A stretch of DNA of 64,000 nucleotides from Exiguobacterium algae (GTDB taxonomy: Bacteria; Bacillota; Bacilli; Exiguobacteriales; Exiguobacteriaceae), in the NCBI RefSeq assembly GCF_018617875.1, contig NZ_JACSKZ010000002.1, positions 62,001 through 126,000 on the forward strand. Reading direction: 5' to 3'. Numbering within the stretch: position 1 is the stretch's first letter; each line of letters opens with the position of its first letter. The notes under the pieces were generated by a model. It had not been told where the DNA came from, did not search any database, and saw nothing but the letters and a program-made list of their open reading frames with translations. The translations under genes and the position numbers were made by a program. This document shows, one piece after another, positions 33,639 to 43,073 of this stretch.

Positions 33639-34196
33639 TCAGCTCGAAGGTGCAAGGTCCGCTATAATTTGCCGGACTTGACTGATGCGTTCATCACGCA
33701 ATAATTGCGTCACAGCAGGTAATCGATAAACATTCATTCGGCGAAACGACTCCGCTACCAGCTCATTTTCCACTTCTAGTCGAGTGAGCGCATCCCGAAA
33801 GAGCTGTTGAGATGCACGGCCGAACAAAGCGATCGTATGTAGCTTTGGACATTTCGAATGAACAGCCAGCAAATGTTTGGCATAGCGTTGCACCGTTTTA
33901 TAATACTCTTCTTCGGATGAAACATTTTGACGTCGTCCGCGAAGGAGAGCAGGATAGTAGGATTCATCACCGAAAAACATCGTTTCGACGCCTATCCGTT
34001 TTAAATAGGCGTGACCGACCGTTTCGGCAACAGCTTGATCTTGGATGAGACGGCCGAATGGAATCGACTCCTTTAAAAGTAAACGTGATAATTTCAGACC
34101 ATTATGTCCACTAAGCGGTAATCCATCATCATCAGCCTGTAATCGATCGATGACAAACAACACTTTCATCTTTCGTTTTAAAGCGAGTTGAACCAT
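33639..34196 (-). CDS. Hypothetical protein with faint resemblance to uracil-DNA-glycosylase superfamily
   Basis: 185 residues. GLPLSGHNGLKLSRLLL near residue 25-40 recalls the PFVG..G..L..LL segment of family 4 uracil-DNA glycosylases, and HTIALFGRASQQLF (about 125) recalls the VALGR.AAQALL segment. The catalytic GEAPG motif and the HP-x-x-L end are not present (RLPAVTQLL appears instead). By-eye resemblance only. First gene of the unit mrfA-mrfB-ypsA-gpsB-NERD protein, 20 bases upstream of mrfA. TATAAT at 34230-34225 may be its promoter -10. Confidence 0.5.
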   Translation of the reverse strand: MVQLALKRKMKVLFVIDRLQADDDGLPLSGHNGLKLSRLLLKESIPFGRLIQDQAVAETVGHAYLKRIGVETMFFGDESYYPALLRGRRQNVSSEEEYYKTVQRYAKHLLAVHSKCPKLHTIALFGRASQQLFRDALTRLEVENELVAESFRRMNVYRLPAVTQLLRDERISQVRQIIADLAPSS

Positions 34197-34242
34197 GTGT
34201 CACCATCCTGTTCACTTTCTTTTCATTATAACAAACGAAAAG

Positions 34243-34270
34243 AAAAAACAGGGCGCACAAAGTCGCCCTG
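34243..34270 (-). terminator. Terminator of recU-ponA
   Basis: Minus-strand stem CAGGGCG / CGCCCTG, eight-base loop, six T, just after the ponA stop codon. Confidence 0.85.
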
Positions 34271-34276
34271 AATCCA

Positions 34277-36889
34277 TTAGTTATTGCCATTAGATGAGTT
34301 TCCGTTACCTTGGTTAGGTTTAGAAGTCGATTGACTCTCTAGCTGACTTCCATTCCCTTCATCGGTCGTTGGTTCGTCAGTAGTTGGTTCGTCAGTAGTT
34401 GGTTCATCCGTTGTCGGTTCATCAGTGGTTGGTTCATCCGTTGTCGGTTCGTCTGGATTCGTAGAATTTGAACCGTCGTTGTTTCCATTCCCGTCCGTGT
34501 TCCCGTTGTTCTCCTCATCTGACTCTCCATCATTCGAATTGTCATCTTCTTTTTTCTCTTTATCTTCTTTCGGATCTTCTTCCGGTTCAATCGTATATGA
34601 AGCTTGCGCTGCATCAGATTGTTGGTCACCTGTTAACGGATTTGTTGCATTCGCAACAATCGAGTAGACTGTCTCACCTTCGGAAAGGTTGGCGATGTCG
34701 ATACTCGTCTTATCGGTTGTACCGACGACCCGTTCTCCACCGTCGGCGTTTTTCTCCGTCACGGTGAAGGTGATGTCCTTGTATCCTTCAGCTTTTGCAG
34801 CATCCGTATCATATGACCAAGAGACTGTTCCTTTTTTCGACTTTTCATCGTAGCTGACTGCGGCCTCGGTCGGCGCGGAAAGCTTCTCCGGTTGTAAGTC
34901 TTTCGGTTTCGTCCCTTTTACATAGAGTTCCTTACCAAGAGACAGGACCGAATCCGGTCGTTTGAACGACGCTGGACGACCTGTCGCATTCGTCACTTGT
35001 TGCATCATATATTCGAAGTAATATTGTGCGTAGTTCGGATCATTCGCTGATTCACTCGTTCCACTCATTCTTCCTTGCCATACCGAAATCGAGTAGTCAG
35101 TCGTATAACCGGTGAACCACTTGTCTTTCTGTTCGTTCGTCGTTCCTGTTTTACCTGCGACATCCCATGGGAAGGCACCTGGATTGTATGTTCCATTTGC
35201 CCCACTGACGACGTCACGTAACATGTCTGTCAACATGTACGCTGTGTAGTCTTCCATCGCCTGCTTCGGTTTCACAGGAGAACTAATGCTCGAACCGTCA
35301 TTGAACTCAATCTTCTTGATCAAGTGCGGTTTTGTGTACATCCCATTCGTACCGAGCGCCGCATAGGCGGCCGCCATCTGTGTCGTACTCGCCTGGGCCG
35401 CACCGAGTGCATTTGATTCATATAACTCACCGTTTTCTTTCACTGGCTCGATGCCAACTTTTTCGACGAATGACTCAATTGCCTCTTGTCCATACTGGTC
35501 GCGTACTTCCTGGAACGCCCGAACCGCGGGCGTGTTACCCGAAATCGTCAAGTAATAGCGCATCGTGTTCGGACCACGATACCCTTCATAATAGTTACCA
35601 GGAGAGTAATCTCCTTTTAGTTCAGCATCTAACAAGATTTTACCCGTTGACCATTGTCCGTTCTCGATCCCTGGACCATAGTCAAAGAACGGTTTTGCGG
35701 TTGAACCGATTTGGTGCTTTTCACGAGAATAATCACGATATGTCTTATCCCCTTGCTTCGCCTGCTGACTGTCAATGATGGCGACGATTTCACCTGTTTT
35801 CGTATTCAATACTGTCGCGCCCATTCGCAGTTCATCAGCAGGAAACTGTCCATTCGGAATATTTACATTGTCTGACTTGATGTCGCTATTAAATTTCGTG
35901 TGCAATGCTTTATTGATTGACGTATATACTTTGAGACCTGTCCCGTAAATGTCTGACTGGTCCAATCCATAGTCTTCCTCAAGCTCAGCTTGCACACGTG
36001 AATAGATGGCACGAGTGAATGCTTCTTCTTCCGTTTCCTCACCAGGTGAGATGACGTCGGCGATATCTACTTCGAGTGCCTCATTATACTGCTCTTCTGT
36101 AATATGACCATCTCGCTTCATCGCCGAAAGAACTTGTTCTTGGCGATAACGTGTGAGTTCCTGGTCCCCGTTGATTGGGTCATAGGCGCTCGGACGTTGC
36201 GGAAGACCGGCTAAGATTGCAGCTTCCTGATAGTTCACTTCTGAGACCGGTTTATTGAAATACCGTTTTGAGGCGGTTTGTACTCCATACCCGCCAGTAC
36301 CATAGTAGTTCTTGTTCAAGTACATTTCTAAAATTTGTTCTTTTGTATATTCGCGCTCTAGTTTGAGCGCAAGCCATTGCTCTTGAAGCTTCCGTTTCAA
36401 CTTTTTATCTGTCGAAAGGAAAGATTGTTTGACGAGCTGTTGCGTGATCGTTGAACCACCCTCTGCGCCAAAACCGTCTGTCAAGTTCGCGACGACCGCT
36501 CCACCAATCCGGCGAAGGTCAATCCCGTTATGCTCATAGAAGCGTCTGTCCTCGATCGAAACGACCGCTTGTTGCATCACTTCAGAGATGTCATCGATTG
36601 AGACATACTCTCGTACTTGTCCACTTCCCTCGAGAGGCTCCCCTTCGGCTGAAATGAGTTGGATTGGATAAGTGTCCACGAGCATCTCTTCGTCAAGCGG
36701 AGGTGCTGTCGCAATTGCGTACACTGTATAGGCACCGAATGCGATGACAGCCGTAATAAATAGAATCATAGCGATTAAAAAGATGCGTCTCCACATCGGC
36801 TTTTTAGCTTTTGTTTTCGGTTGCTTCCCAGATTTTTTGCGTTTACTTGGCGTCGAGTCATTACGACGCGCCATCCTACTTCGCTCCAT
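34277..36889 (-). CDS. ponA: Class A penicillin-binding protein PBP1
   Basis: 870 residues, bifunctional peptidoglycan synthase anchored by one helix (about 33-58). Glycosyltransferase GT51 domain with catalytic Glu in EDRRFYEHNGID and the EYTKEQILEMYLNKNYYG region; transpeptidase with serine STAKPF, SGNTP and KTGTT motifs; a C-terminal Fn3-like domain (about 690-780), then a low-complexity acidic tail with a tandem Asp-Glu-Pro-Thr-Thr repeat. The start is the ATG ten bases after AAGGAG. Operon with recU is conserved in Firmicutes. GpsB, encoded nearby, binds the N-terminus of this protein in relatives. Confidence 0.96.
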   Translation of the reverse strand: MERSRMARRNDSTPSKRKKSGKQPKTKAKKPMWRRIFLIAMILFITAVIAFGAYTVYAIATAPPLDEEMLVDTYPIQLISAEGEPLEGSGQVREYVSIDDISEVMQQAVVSIEDRRFYEHNGIDLRRIGGAVVANLTDGFGAEGGSTITQQLVKQSFLSTDKKLKRKLQEQWLALKLEREYTKEQILEMYLNKNYYGTGGYGVQTASKRYFNKPVSEVNYQEAAILAGLPQRPSAYDPINGDQELTRYRQEQVLSAMKRDGHITEEQYNEALEVDIADVISPGEETEEEAFTRAIYSRVQAELEEDYGLDQSDIYGTGLKVYTSINKALHTKFNSDIKSDNVNIPNGQFPADELRMGATVLNTKTGEIVAIIDSQQAKQGDKTYRDYSREKHQIGSTAKPFFDYGPGIENGQWSTGKILLDAELKGDYSPGNYYEGYRGPNTMRYYLTISGNTPAVRAFQEVRDQYGQEAIESFVEKVGIEPVKENGELYESNALGAAQASTTQMAAAYAALGTNGMYTKPHLIKKIEFNDGSSISSPVKPKQAMEDYTAYMLTDMLRDVVSGANGTYNPGAFPWDVAGKTGTTNEQKDKWFTGYTTDYSISVWQGRMSGTSESANDPNYAQYYFEYMMQQVTNATGRPASFKRPDSVLSLGKELYVKGTKPKDLQPEKLSAPTEAAVSYDEKSKKGTVSWSYDTDAAKAEGYKDITFTVTEKNADGGERVVGTTDKTSIDIANLSEGETVYSIVANATNPLTGDQQSDAAQASYTIEPEEDPKEDKEKKEDDNSNDGESDEENNGNTDGNGNNDGSNSTNPDEPTTDEPTTDEPTTDEPTTDEPTTDEPTTDEGNGSQLESQSTSKPNQGNGNSSNGNN
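34362..34454 (-). repeat. Six tandem 15-base repeats encoding Asp-Glu-Pro-Thr-Thr in ponA
   Basis: Units of 15 bases vary at third codon positions. Because the period is a multiple of three, copy-number change would alter tail length without a frameshift. Tail lies outside the catalytic domains. Confidence 0.85.
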
Positions 36890-36908
36890 TCATGGTTCAC
36901 TCCTTCAT

Positions 36909-37499
36909 TCAATCGAGCCATTTGTCTACGACCGTCAAATAATCGACGGCCGGCAAGGCTCTCGTTGGTACTTCATGTGCTTCTTTTTCAATATAAGTGA
37001 GCGGAATCGATTTTCGTCCCGTCTCTCGTTCTCCCCACCATTCAAACAATTGTTCGGCGGTTAATACATATTGCGTATTATAGCGACTAAAACGAATGAT
37101 GACAAAACAAATCCCTCCGTGACGAACACATTCTCTCATATGTTGTATTTGATGGTCATGAAAGTTTCCGAGTGGAAAGGATGTCTTATTATTCGTTTCT
37201 TTTGCTTCAAAGTCAATGTACCTTCCGCGGTATACCCCGTTATAATCGGTCGTTGACGCTTGCTTGAAGTATGCTTCCGTCACTTTTGCAGCGCTACGCT
37301 TCGGATAGTCGACTTTGACAATTTGAAGTGGGGTCGGCTTTTTATGGATGACCGCACGCTGATGGATTCGATAAAACTCATTCGTTTCATTCAATAACGT
37401 TTCTAGATTCATTCCTCGGTTCGCATAGGTTGGTGCGCTCGCCGTTTTTTTAGAAACCTCATTTGACTTTGCTTTTTTTCCGTTTGGATAATGGAACAA
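36909..37499 (-). CDS. recU: Holliday junction resolvase RecU
   Basis: 196 residues from the TTG at 37499, which follows GGGGTGA by six bases and starts the protein at the FHYPNGK position equivalent to the usual N-terminus; a GTG three codons earlier is the alternative. Family signature segments: PSYxNRGM-like (PTYANRGMNLE), AVIHKKPTPLQIVKVDYPKRSAA, TDYNGVYRGRYIDFEAKET (active-site Asp/Glu/Lys) and the NFHDHQIQHM. Resolves four-way junctions in recombination and segregation. Upstream of ponA, 19 bases apart. Confidence 0.93.
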   Translation of the reverse strand: MFHYPNGKKAKSNEVSKKTASAPTYANRGMNLETLLNETNEFYRIHQRAVIHKKPTPLQIVKVDYPKRSAAKVTEAYFKQASTTDYNGVYRGRYIDFEAKETNNKTSFPLGNFHDHQIQHMRECVRHGGICFVIIRFSRYNTQYVLTAEQLFEWWGERETGRKSIPLTYIEKEAHEVPTRALPAVDYLTVVDKWLD

Positions 37500-37870
37500 T
37501 CTCGTCACCCCACGTATACAGTTTAACAGGTTGATCCACTCGTTCCTTCCGTCTCGAGTCTGATTGTCGATTCTTGTCGTTTGACTCTTTCGTGGATTTG
37601 CCGCAATCCATATCGTACCAAACTCCGGTATGTTAAACTAGTGGGTAGTAGATTGTGTATCCAAAATGATAAGCTCTTGTCACGAATCACAATCAATATT
37701 TTTCTATGATAACTCTTCTATCAAATAACCATCAGGAAGAAATATTAAACCTGATTGACTTATTCTTTTAAAAAAGGTGCAATAAGTGTGCAATAACCTC
37801 GTTAATGAACCCATTGTTACCTATTTGGAAATTTGTTTAAATTGTTCTAGAGCCGTTTTGGAGGGATTGG
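37500..37870. other. AT-rich intergenic region between recU and the DUF3800 gene
   Basis: 371 bases without a gene. The left half carries the recU upstream region with no convincing promoter. The right half (about 37640-37870) is clearly AT-richer than the flanks and includes a promoter (next entry) and a direct repeat GTGCAATAA twice, 11 bases apart (37778-37797). No further ORF, tRNA or hairpin of note. Confidence 0.6.
37756..37784 (+). promoter_or_regulatory. SigA-type promoter of the DUF3800 gene
   Basis: TTGACT, 17-base spacer (TATTCTTTTAAAAAAGG), TGCAAT. Transcript start would be about 80 bases before the gene. The direct repeat GTGCAATAA overlaps the -10. Confidence 0.6.
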
Positions 37871-38722
37871 ATGGAAAGTGGAAAGAAGTATGTCATGTTC
37901 GTCGACGAGACGGGGACACCGAAAGGAAATACTCAGTTTAATTTGACAGGTGTATTGATGGAGTACAAATATTCGATTGATGCCGACGAAACCGGTGCTC
38001 CTTGTGAGCTGAAACGTCGTCTGCAAGCATTTAAACGGGATGTATTCAATACGGAGCAAATCCCGCTTCATTTAAAAGAAATTTTGAAAGCCGAGCATCC
38101 ATATGGAAAGGAAGATGGGATCACCATCGATATGTTGCGTGATTTTTGGGATAAACTTCCGGACTTCTTAAGAGATATTGACTGCACGATTGTCAGTGTC
38201 GAAGTCGATAAACAGAAATTGCATGATTTCTATTCAACTCCGAAAGACCCGTACGTTGTAGCATTTGCCCATCTAATGAAATCATTTTATGCATTTTTGG
38301 AAGAGACCGAGGCAGTCAGTGCACGGGTCGTCATCGAATCACGGGATGATTACCAGAACCTGCTCATTCAAAAAGCGTTCTTCGATATCTTCAACTCAGG
38401 TACGGTCCACTTGGATGTGGAGAAGAGTCGTCAAAAAATTAAAGGCTTCATCTTCTCTGAGAAACAAAACACGATGTACCAATCCGGTTTAGAAATTGCC
38501 GATCTTGTCTGCTTACCGCTCTCACGCGTGCGACGCGGTGTCATCGAAGTGAAGCCACGGTTCGTCCATTATGGGGACGAGAACCGAATCTTTAAAGCCA
38601 TTAAGGACAAAATCTACATCCGTAGAGAGAGTCCCGATCAGGATTTCCGCAACTGGGGATTCAAAAAGGTACCGATCACCAAAAAACGACGCGAATGGAG
38701 CGACCATCCGTGGAATCAATAA
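37871..38722 (+). CDS. DUF3800 family protein
   Basis: 283 residues. The N-terminal segment MFVDETGTPKG..F..TGVL with the conserved D-E pair, the mid segment RVVIESRDD and the late segment YQSGLEIADLVC carry the acidic residues of the DUF3800 family, thought from comparative work to have an RNase H-like fold. Members often sit in defence or mobile-element contexts; function unproven. The gene stands alone, on the opposite strand from recU-ponA and nth-dnaD, with its own promoter and a bidirectional terminator. Confidence 0.8.
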   Translation: MESGKKYVMFVDETGTPKGNTQFNLTGVLMEYKYSIDADETGAPCELKRRLQAFKRDVFNTEQIPLHLKEILKAEHPYGKEDGITIDMLRDFWDKLPDFLRDIDCTIVSVEVDKQKLHDFYSTPKDPYVVAFAHLMKSFYAFLEETEAVSARVVIESRDDYQNLLIQKAFFDIFNSGTVHLDVEKSRQKIKGFIFSEKQNTMYQSGLEIADLVCLPLSRVRRGVIEVKPRFVHYGDENRIFKAIKDKIYIRRESPDQDFRNWGFKKVPITKKRREWSDHPWNQ

Positions 38723-38750
38723 AAGCTGTCCCTCGAGGACAGCTTTTTTT
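38720..38750. terminator. Bidirectional terminator between DUF3800 gene and nth
   Basis: Stem AAAGCTGTCC / GGACAGCTTT, short loop, T-run on the plus strand. The nth stop codon lies in its 3' flank. Confidence 0.8.
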
Positions 38751-39408
38751 ATGATGTCGCTTGTTTCGATTTTGTCCGTTTCTTTCCTTCCCGGCATAAA
38801 TGCAGGAGCGGGCATGCCTCACAGGCTGGTTTCTGTGCTTTGCAATGATAACGACCAAAGAAAATAAACTGATGATGCAACTGTGACCATTCTTCACGCG
38901 GAAACTTTTTCATCAATGTCTCTTCAACTTGCCTTACATTATCTTTCCACCGACAGATTCCGAGACGTTTTGAAACGCGTTCCACATGTGTATCGACCGC
39001 AAACGCCGGTTCATGAAATGCAACCGATAAGACGACATTCGCCGTCTTGCGACCGACCCCCGGCAACGCTTCAAGCGAAGCGCGGTCCGATGGCACAATG
39101 CCGCCATGCTCGTTCACGATTTTTTCAGATAGTGCCTTCACGTTCTTCGCTTTGTTTCGATACAAACCAATGCGTTTGATGCGTGATTCGATTTCGGACA
39201 CATCGGCCGCCGCCATCGCTTCTACCGTCGGAAACGCCTCAAATAAACCGGGCGTTACCTGATTGACGAGTGCATCCGTCGCTTGAGCTGATAATGCGAC
39301 CGCTACGACGAGTTCAAATGGATTGCGATGCGTCAATTCACAATGAGCGTCTGGAAACATGCGACGCATCGTGTCAGACACTTCACTCAATTGGGCTCTT
39401 GTCAACAT
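38749..39408 (-). CDS. nth: Endonuclease III
   Basis: Base-excision repair glycosylase/AP lyase, 219 residues. Helix-hairpin-helix LEALPGVGRKTAN with catalytic Lys, catalytic Asp in AVDTHVER, and the iron-sulphur cluster cysteines C-x6-C-x2-C-x5-C in CKAQKPACEACPLLHLC. The ATG at 39408 overlaps the dnaD stop and is eight bases after GGAGG; the GTG one codon earlier is possible. Confidence 0.96.
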   Translation of the reverse strand: MLTRAQLSEVSDTMRRMFPDAHCELTHRNPFELVVAVALSAQATDALVNQVTPGLFEAFPTVEAMAAADVSEIESRIKRIGLYRNKAKNVKALSEKIVNEHGGIVPSDRASLEALPGVGRKTANVVLSVAFHEPAFAVDTHVERVSKRLGICRWKDNVRQVEETLMKKFPREEWSQLHHQFIFFGRYHCKAQKPACEACPLLHLCREGKKRTKSKQATS

Positions 39409-39992
39409 CACTTGTTCCTCCGTTGATACTCTACCAAATCTTCTAATGATTCGACGTTATGGTCTTGCCACACCCGTAAAATCTTATCCATGTATTTGAA
39501 GTTTCGTACATTTCGAAGTTTCGCCTCTCGTAATGCTGCCATGATGAGCTCTTCGTTAAAGCCATCCTCTGTCATCCAACCAACGATTTGTTCAATTTCA
39601 AACGGGGTGATCGTACCAAACTCCCGTTCGAACGTATGGATAATATTTTCATTGATGGACGGTTCAGAAGATTTCACTTCTGAACTTTGTAGCGCTTCAA
39701 ACAATGGGAGAAGACTATAACGCTCTCCATCGGTTGACGCATCGATGGCAATCAATTCTTTTTGTAACAGACCGAGCAGGACACTCCGTGCCTCATTTTC
39801 AGGAACGTTCATCCGGTCGCCCAGCTCGCTCGGCAGCGGCATCACGATTCCCTCACCTGTCATTTCGAGAAGATGAACAATCAAACTGAACTCAACAGGT
39901 GAAATATTTAGTCGCCTTGCGTCCGTGAACAATTTCCGTGGGACAACGACCGGGCTTTGTTCGAACAGTTGAACCAATTTATGTGCATCCAT
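39408..39992 (-). CDS. dnaD: Replication initiation protein DnaD
   Basis: 194 residues. N-terminal winged-helix oligomerisation domain (1-100) and C-terminal DnaB_2/DnaD DNA-binding domain ending with FKYMDKILRVW...VESLEDLVEYQ. Acts in primosome assembly and replication restart. The ATG at 39992 follows AAAGGAAG; the longer in-frame frame starts without a site. Sits between asnS (with a hairpin between) and nth. Confidence 0.9.
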   Translation of the reverse strand: MDAHKLVQLFEQSPVVVPRKLFTDARRLNISPVEFSLIVHLLEMTGEGIVMPLPSELGDRMNVPENEARSVLLGLLQKELIAIDASTDGERYSLLPLFEALQSSEVKSSEPSINENIIHTFEREFGTITPFEIEQIVGWMTEDGFNEELIMAALREAKLRNVRNFKYMDKILRVWQDHNVESLEDLVEYQRRNK

Positions 39993-40020
39993 ATCGGACT
40001 TCCTTTCTATAACAAATGAA

Positions 40021-40049
40021 TCGGGGAAGACGTCATACGTCATCCCCGA
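40021..40049 (-). terminator. Hairpin between asnS and dnaD (weak terminator or processing site)
   Basis: Stem TCGGGGA / TCCCCGA extended inward by GACGT / ACGTC around a CAT loop with one A-A mismatch. The T-run after it on the minus strand is poor, so it may be an attenuator or RNA-processing hairpin rather than a full terminator. Confidence 0.5.
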
Positions 40050-40057
40050 CAAAATCT

Positions 40058-41359
40058 TTATGGGTGAATACGGTTTAGAAGACGTGGGAACGGAATCGCT
40101 TCACGAATGTGTTCGATCCCGCTGATCCAAGCCACTGTACGCTCAAGACCGAGACCAAATCCAGAGTGTGGGACTGATCCATATTTACGGAGTTCGAGAT
40201 ACCAGTCATACGCGTCTGTCTCATCAAGACCCTCTTTGATGATTTCTTCTTTCAAGCGGTCATAATCATCTTCACGTTGTGACCCTCCGATGATTTCTCC
40301 GTATCCTTCAGGAGCAATCAAGTCAGCGCAAAGGACGAGTTCCGGGTTTTCCGGGTCCACTTTCATATAGAATGGCTTGATTTCTTTTGGCCAATGTGTG
40401 ATGAAGACCGGCTTGTCATGTGCGTTCGCAATCGCCGTCTCATGAGGGGCTCCAAAGTCATCCCCGTAATCGATATCGTCAAATCCTTCTTCTTTCAAGA
40501 ACTTGATTGCATCTTCATAGCGGACACGCGGGAACGGTGCCTGGACTTTTTCTAACTTCTCTAAGTCACGTCCAAGGAGTTCAAGTTCGTTTTTGCAATG
40601 CTCGAGCGCCGATTGGGCGATGTATGTCACATACTGTTCTTGAATCTCAAGGTTCAAATCGTGGTCAACGAATGCCATCTCAGGCTCGATCATCCAGAAC
40701 TCGATCAAGTGACGACGCGTTTTCGATTTTTCTGCACGGAATGTCGGACCGAACGAGAAGACTTTACCGAGCGCCATCGCTGCAGCTTCCATGTAAAGTT
40801 GTCCAGTTTGTGAAAGGTATGCCGGTTGTCCGAAATAGTCCGTTTCAAACAATTCCGTCGTTCCTTCCGGTGCGCTGCTCGTAATGATTGGAGGATCGAT
40901 TTTGACGAATCCTTCTTTGTTGAAGAACTCGTACGTCGCACGAATCAATTCGTTACGCACTTTCATGATTGCATGTTGACGACGTGAACGGAGCCACAAA
41001 TGACGGTTGTCCATCAAGAATTCTGTACCGTGTTCTTTCGGTGTGATTGGATAATCAACCGATTCAGCAATCACTTCAAGCCCCGTCACTTCAAGTTCGT
41101 AACCGAGCGGTGTACGTCCGCCGTCTGACTTGACCTTTCCTGTCACCCATACTGATGTTTCTTGCGTTACACCTTTAGCAAGGGTAAACAGTTCTTCTTC
41201 TACGTCTGCTTTGACAACGACCGCTTGGGCAAAACCACTTCCATCACGAAGTTGAAGAAAAGCGATTTTCCCGCTCGAGCGTTTGTTGGCGATCCAGGCA
41301 CCTACCCGGACTATTTGTCCTTCATAATCTTTAAATTGGTTAATCGAAATTGTTGTCAT
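40058..41359 (-). CDS. asnS: Asparaginyl-tRNA synthetase
   Basis: Class II synthetase charging tRNA-Asn, 433 residues. N-terminal OB fold (about 15-110), then the catalytic domain with motif 2 [15 protein letters not shown] and motif 3 [12 protein letters not shown]. The ATG at 41359 gives the normal family length; the in-frame ATG four codons earlier overlaps AAAGG. Follows aspB closely (20-base gap), as in Bacillus. No T-box leader is seen before either gene. Confidence 0.96.
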   Translation of the reverse strand: MTTISINQFKDYEGQIVRVGAWIANKRSSGKIAFLQLRDGSGFAQAVVVKADVEEELFTLAKGVTQETSVWVTGKVKSDGGRTPLGYELEVTGLEVIAESVDYPITPKEHGTEFLMDNRHLWLRSRRQHAIMKVRNELIRATYEFFNKEGFVKIDPPIITSSAPEGTTELFETDYFGQPAYLSQTGQLYMEAAAMALGKVFSFGPTFRAEKSKTRRHLIEFWMIEPEMAFVDHDLNLEIQEQYVTYIAQSALEHCKNELELLGRDLEKLEKVQAPFPRVRYEDAIKFLKEEGFDDIDYGDDFGAPHETAIANAHDKPVFITHWPKEIKPFYMKVDPENPELVLCADLIAPEGYGEIIGGSQREDDYDRLKEEIIKEGLDETDAYDWYLELRKYGSVPHSGFGLGLERTVAWISGIEHIREAIPFPRLLNRIHP

Positions 41360-41379
41360 CTGCTCTTCCATCCTTTCGC

Positions 41380-42567
41380 TTATCGAGTGTCGCGTGTAAT
41401 GAAGTCTTCCACTCGATCGAGCGCTTCTAGTACGCGTTTTAATTCTGTTGCATAGGACAAGCGAACATAATCATCTTGTCCGAACCCCGATCCGGGAACG
41501 AGCGCCACATTAGCTTTTTCAAGCACGGCACCACACCATTCGTCTACCGAATCGTAACCACTCCTATTGGCTGCTTCTTTCGCATTCGCATATAAGTAGA
41601 AAGCCCCTTGTGGTTTCAGGCAATGGATGCCCGGGATTTTTTTGAGACGATCGTAGACGATCTCGAGGCGCTCCTCGAAAGATTTACGCATCATCTCCAC
41701 ATCATCTTGAGGACCGTTATACGCTTCGACAGCGGCTGCCTGGGCAATCGATGTCGGGTTTGACGTCGAGTGGGACGCCAAATTCGTCATTGCCGCGATG
41801 ATTGTCGCATCTCCCACGGCATAGCCGATGCGCCAGCCGGTCATGGCGTGCGATTTGGACACACCGTTGATAATGATCGTACGCTCCCGCATATTTGGTA
41901 ACGTAGCAATCGAGACAAACGAAGCGTCCCCATAAATCAACTTTTCATAAATCTCGTCACTCACGACAAGCAAGTCATGACGTTCCACGACGGCTGCTAA
42001 CGCGGTTAACTCTTCTTTCGTATAAATCATACCGGTCGGGTTTGATGGGCTGTTCAAAATGACCGCTTTCGTACGGTCTGTGATGGCATGGTCCAACTGT
42101 TCCGGAGTCAATTTGAAAGCCGTTTCTTCGTTCGTTTCGACATACACCGGTACACCGTCAGCCAGTTTGACCTGCTCCGGGTAACTTACCCAATAAGGTG
42201 TCGGGACAATGACTTCATCCCCTTCGTCAAGAATGGCTTGGAACAAAGCATACAGTGCGTGCTTCGCCCCGGAAGCGACCATCACTTCGTTACGTTCAAA
42301 TGCCAACCCGCTGTCACGTTTCGTTTTCGCGATGATTGCATCCTTCAACGCGACCGTCCCGCCGGATGGCGTATATTTCGTATCCCCTTCTCGAGCCGCC
42401 TCACATGCAGCTTCAATGATTCGTTCAGGGGTATTAAAATCAGGCTCCCCCGCACCAAGACCGATGACGTCTTGTCCCGAAGCTTTCAAAGCCTTTGCCT
42501 TCGCCGTGATGGCGAGCGTCGTTGAAGGTGTCAATTGTTTCACACGTTTTGCCAATAGATGTTCCAT
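41380..42567 (-). CDS. aspB: Aspartate aminotransferase, class I PLP enzyme
   Basis: 395 residues. PLP lysine in [25 protein letters not shown] and VSDEIYEKL present. Makes aspartate from oxaloacetate and glutamate; asparagine charging by the neighbouring asnS product fits. The ATG at 42567 is preceded by GAGGGGG. Conserved neighbour order ypmA-ypmB-aspB-asnS. Confidence 0.93.
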   Translation of the reverse strand: MEHLLAKRVKQLTPSTTLAITAKAKALKASGQDVIGLGAGEPDFNTPERIIEAACEAAREGDTKYTPSGGTVALKDAIIAKTKRDSGLAFERNEVMVASGAKHALYALFQAILDEGDEVIVPTPYWVSYPEQVKLADGVPVYVETNEETAFKLTPEQLDHAITDRTKAVILNSPSNPTGMIYTKEELTALAAVVERHDLLVVSDEIYEKLIYGDASFVSIATLPNMRERTIIINGVSKSHAMTGWRIGYAVGDATIIAAMTNLASHSTSNPTSIAQAAAVEAYNGPQDDVEMMRKSFEERLEIVYDRLKKIPGIHCLKPQGAFYLYANAKEAANRSGYDSVDEWCGAVLEKANVALVPGSGFGQDDYVRLSYATELKRVLEALDRVEDFITRDTR

Positions 42568-42587
42568 CAAAATCCCCCTCTATTTCG

Positions 42588-43073
42588 TCACATCGCGTCC
42601 GTCAACTGGACACGACGAATAAATTCTCCCGTTTGAAGCGTGTAATACGAATAGGTGTAAGACGTATCCGCTTTTGATACGACTTCGATGAGTGCCCGCT
42701 GATCAAATCCATACTTACAACTGACGAGCGTGCCGCCGGTTTCCTGAAGTGATTGTTCACAAACCTCATCGGCATGCGTCGAGCCAATCTCACGCTGTTC
42801 GATCTCCAAATCCTGGTCAACCGGGACGAACCAAATTCCCTGTTCCTCTTCTTCAACGAATACGATGTATGCGTCCGTCCCGTTATAGAGTTCTCCTCGG
42901 TTAAGGAGGAGGTCCGGGTGTTCCTCAGTCAGCCGAAGCTCCGCTTCCTTAATCATCTGGTTTTTATTCTGTTCGGTATAGCCGATTGTGAACCAATACA
43001 TCGTTGCAAACACGAGGACGACGCCGAGTACCGCAGTCAGCAAGGCCACAATCACTTTTGTTTTAGTCGTCAT
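42588..43073 (-). CDS. ypmB: YpmB family membrane protein (DUF5590)
   Basis: 161 residues with an N-terminal membrane helix (about 7-29) and an extracytoplasmic domain with tandem PepSY-like folds. Function unknown in Bacillus. Overlaps ypmA by four bases (43070-43073) and precedes aspB. Confidence 0.85.
   Translation of the reverse strand: MTTKTKVIVALLTAVLGVVLVFATMYWFTIGYTEQNKNQMIKEAELRLTEEHPDLLLNRGELYNGTDAYIVFVEEEEQGIWFVPVDQDLEIEQREIGSTHADEVCEQSLQETGGTLVSCKYGFDQRALIEVVSKADTSYTYSYYTLQTGEFIRRVQLTDAM

Noticed and set aside
35332-35778. Plus-strand open frame of 148 codons inside ponA
   Set aside because: Antisense shadow; ponA has full motifs in the other strand and the frame has no site or known family.
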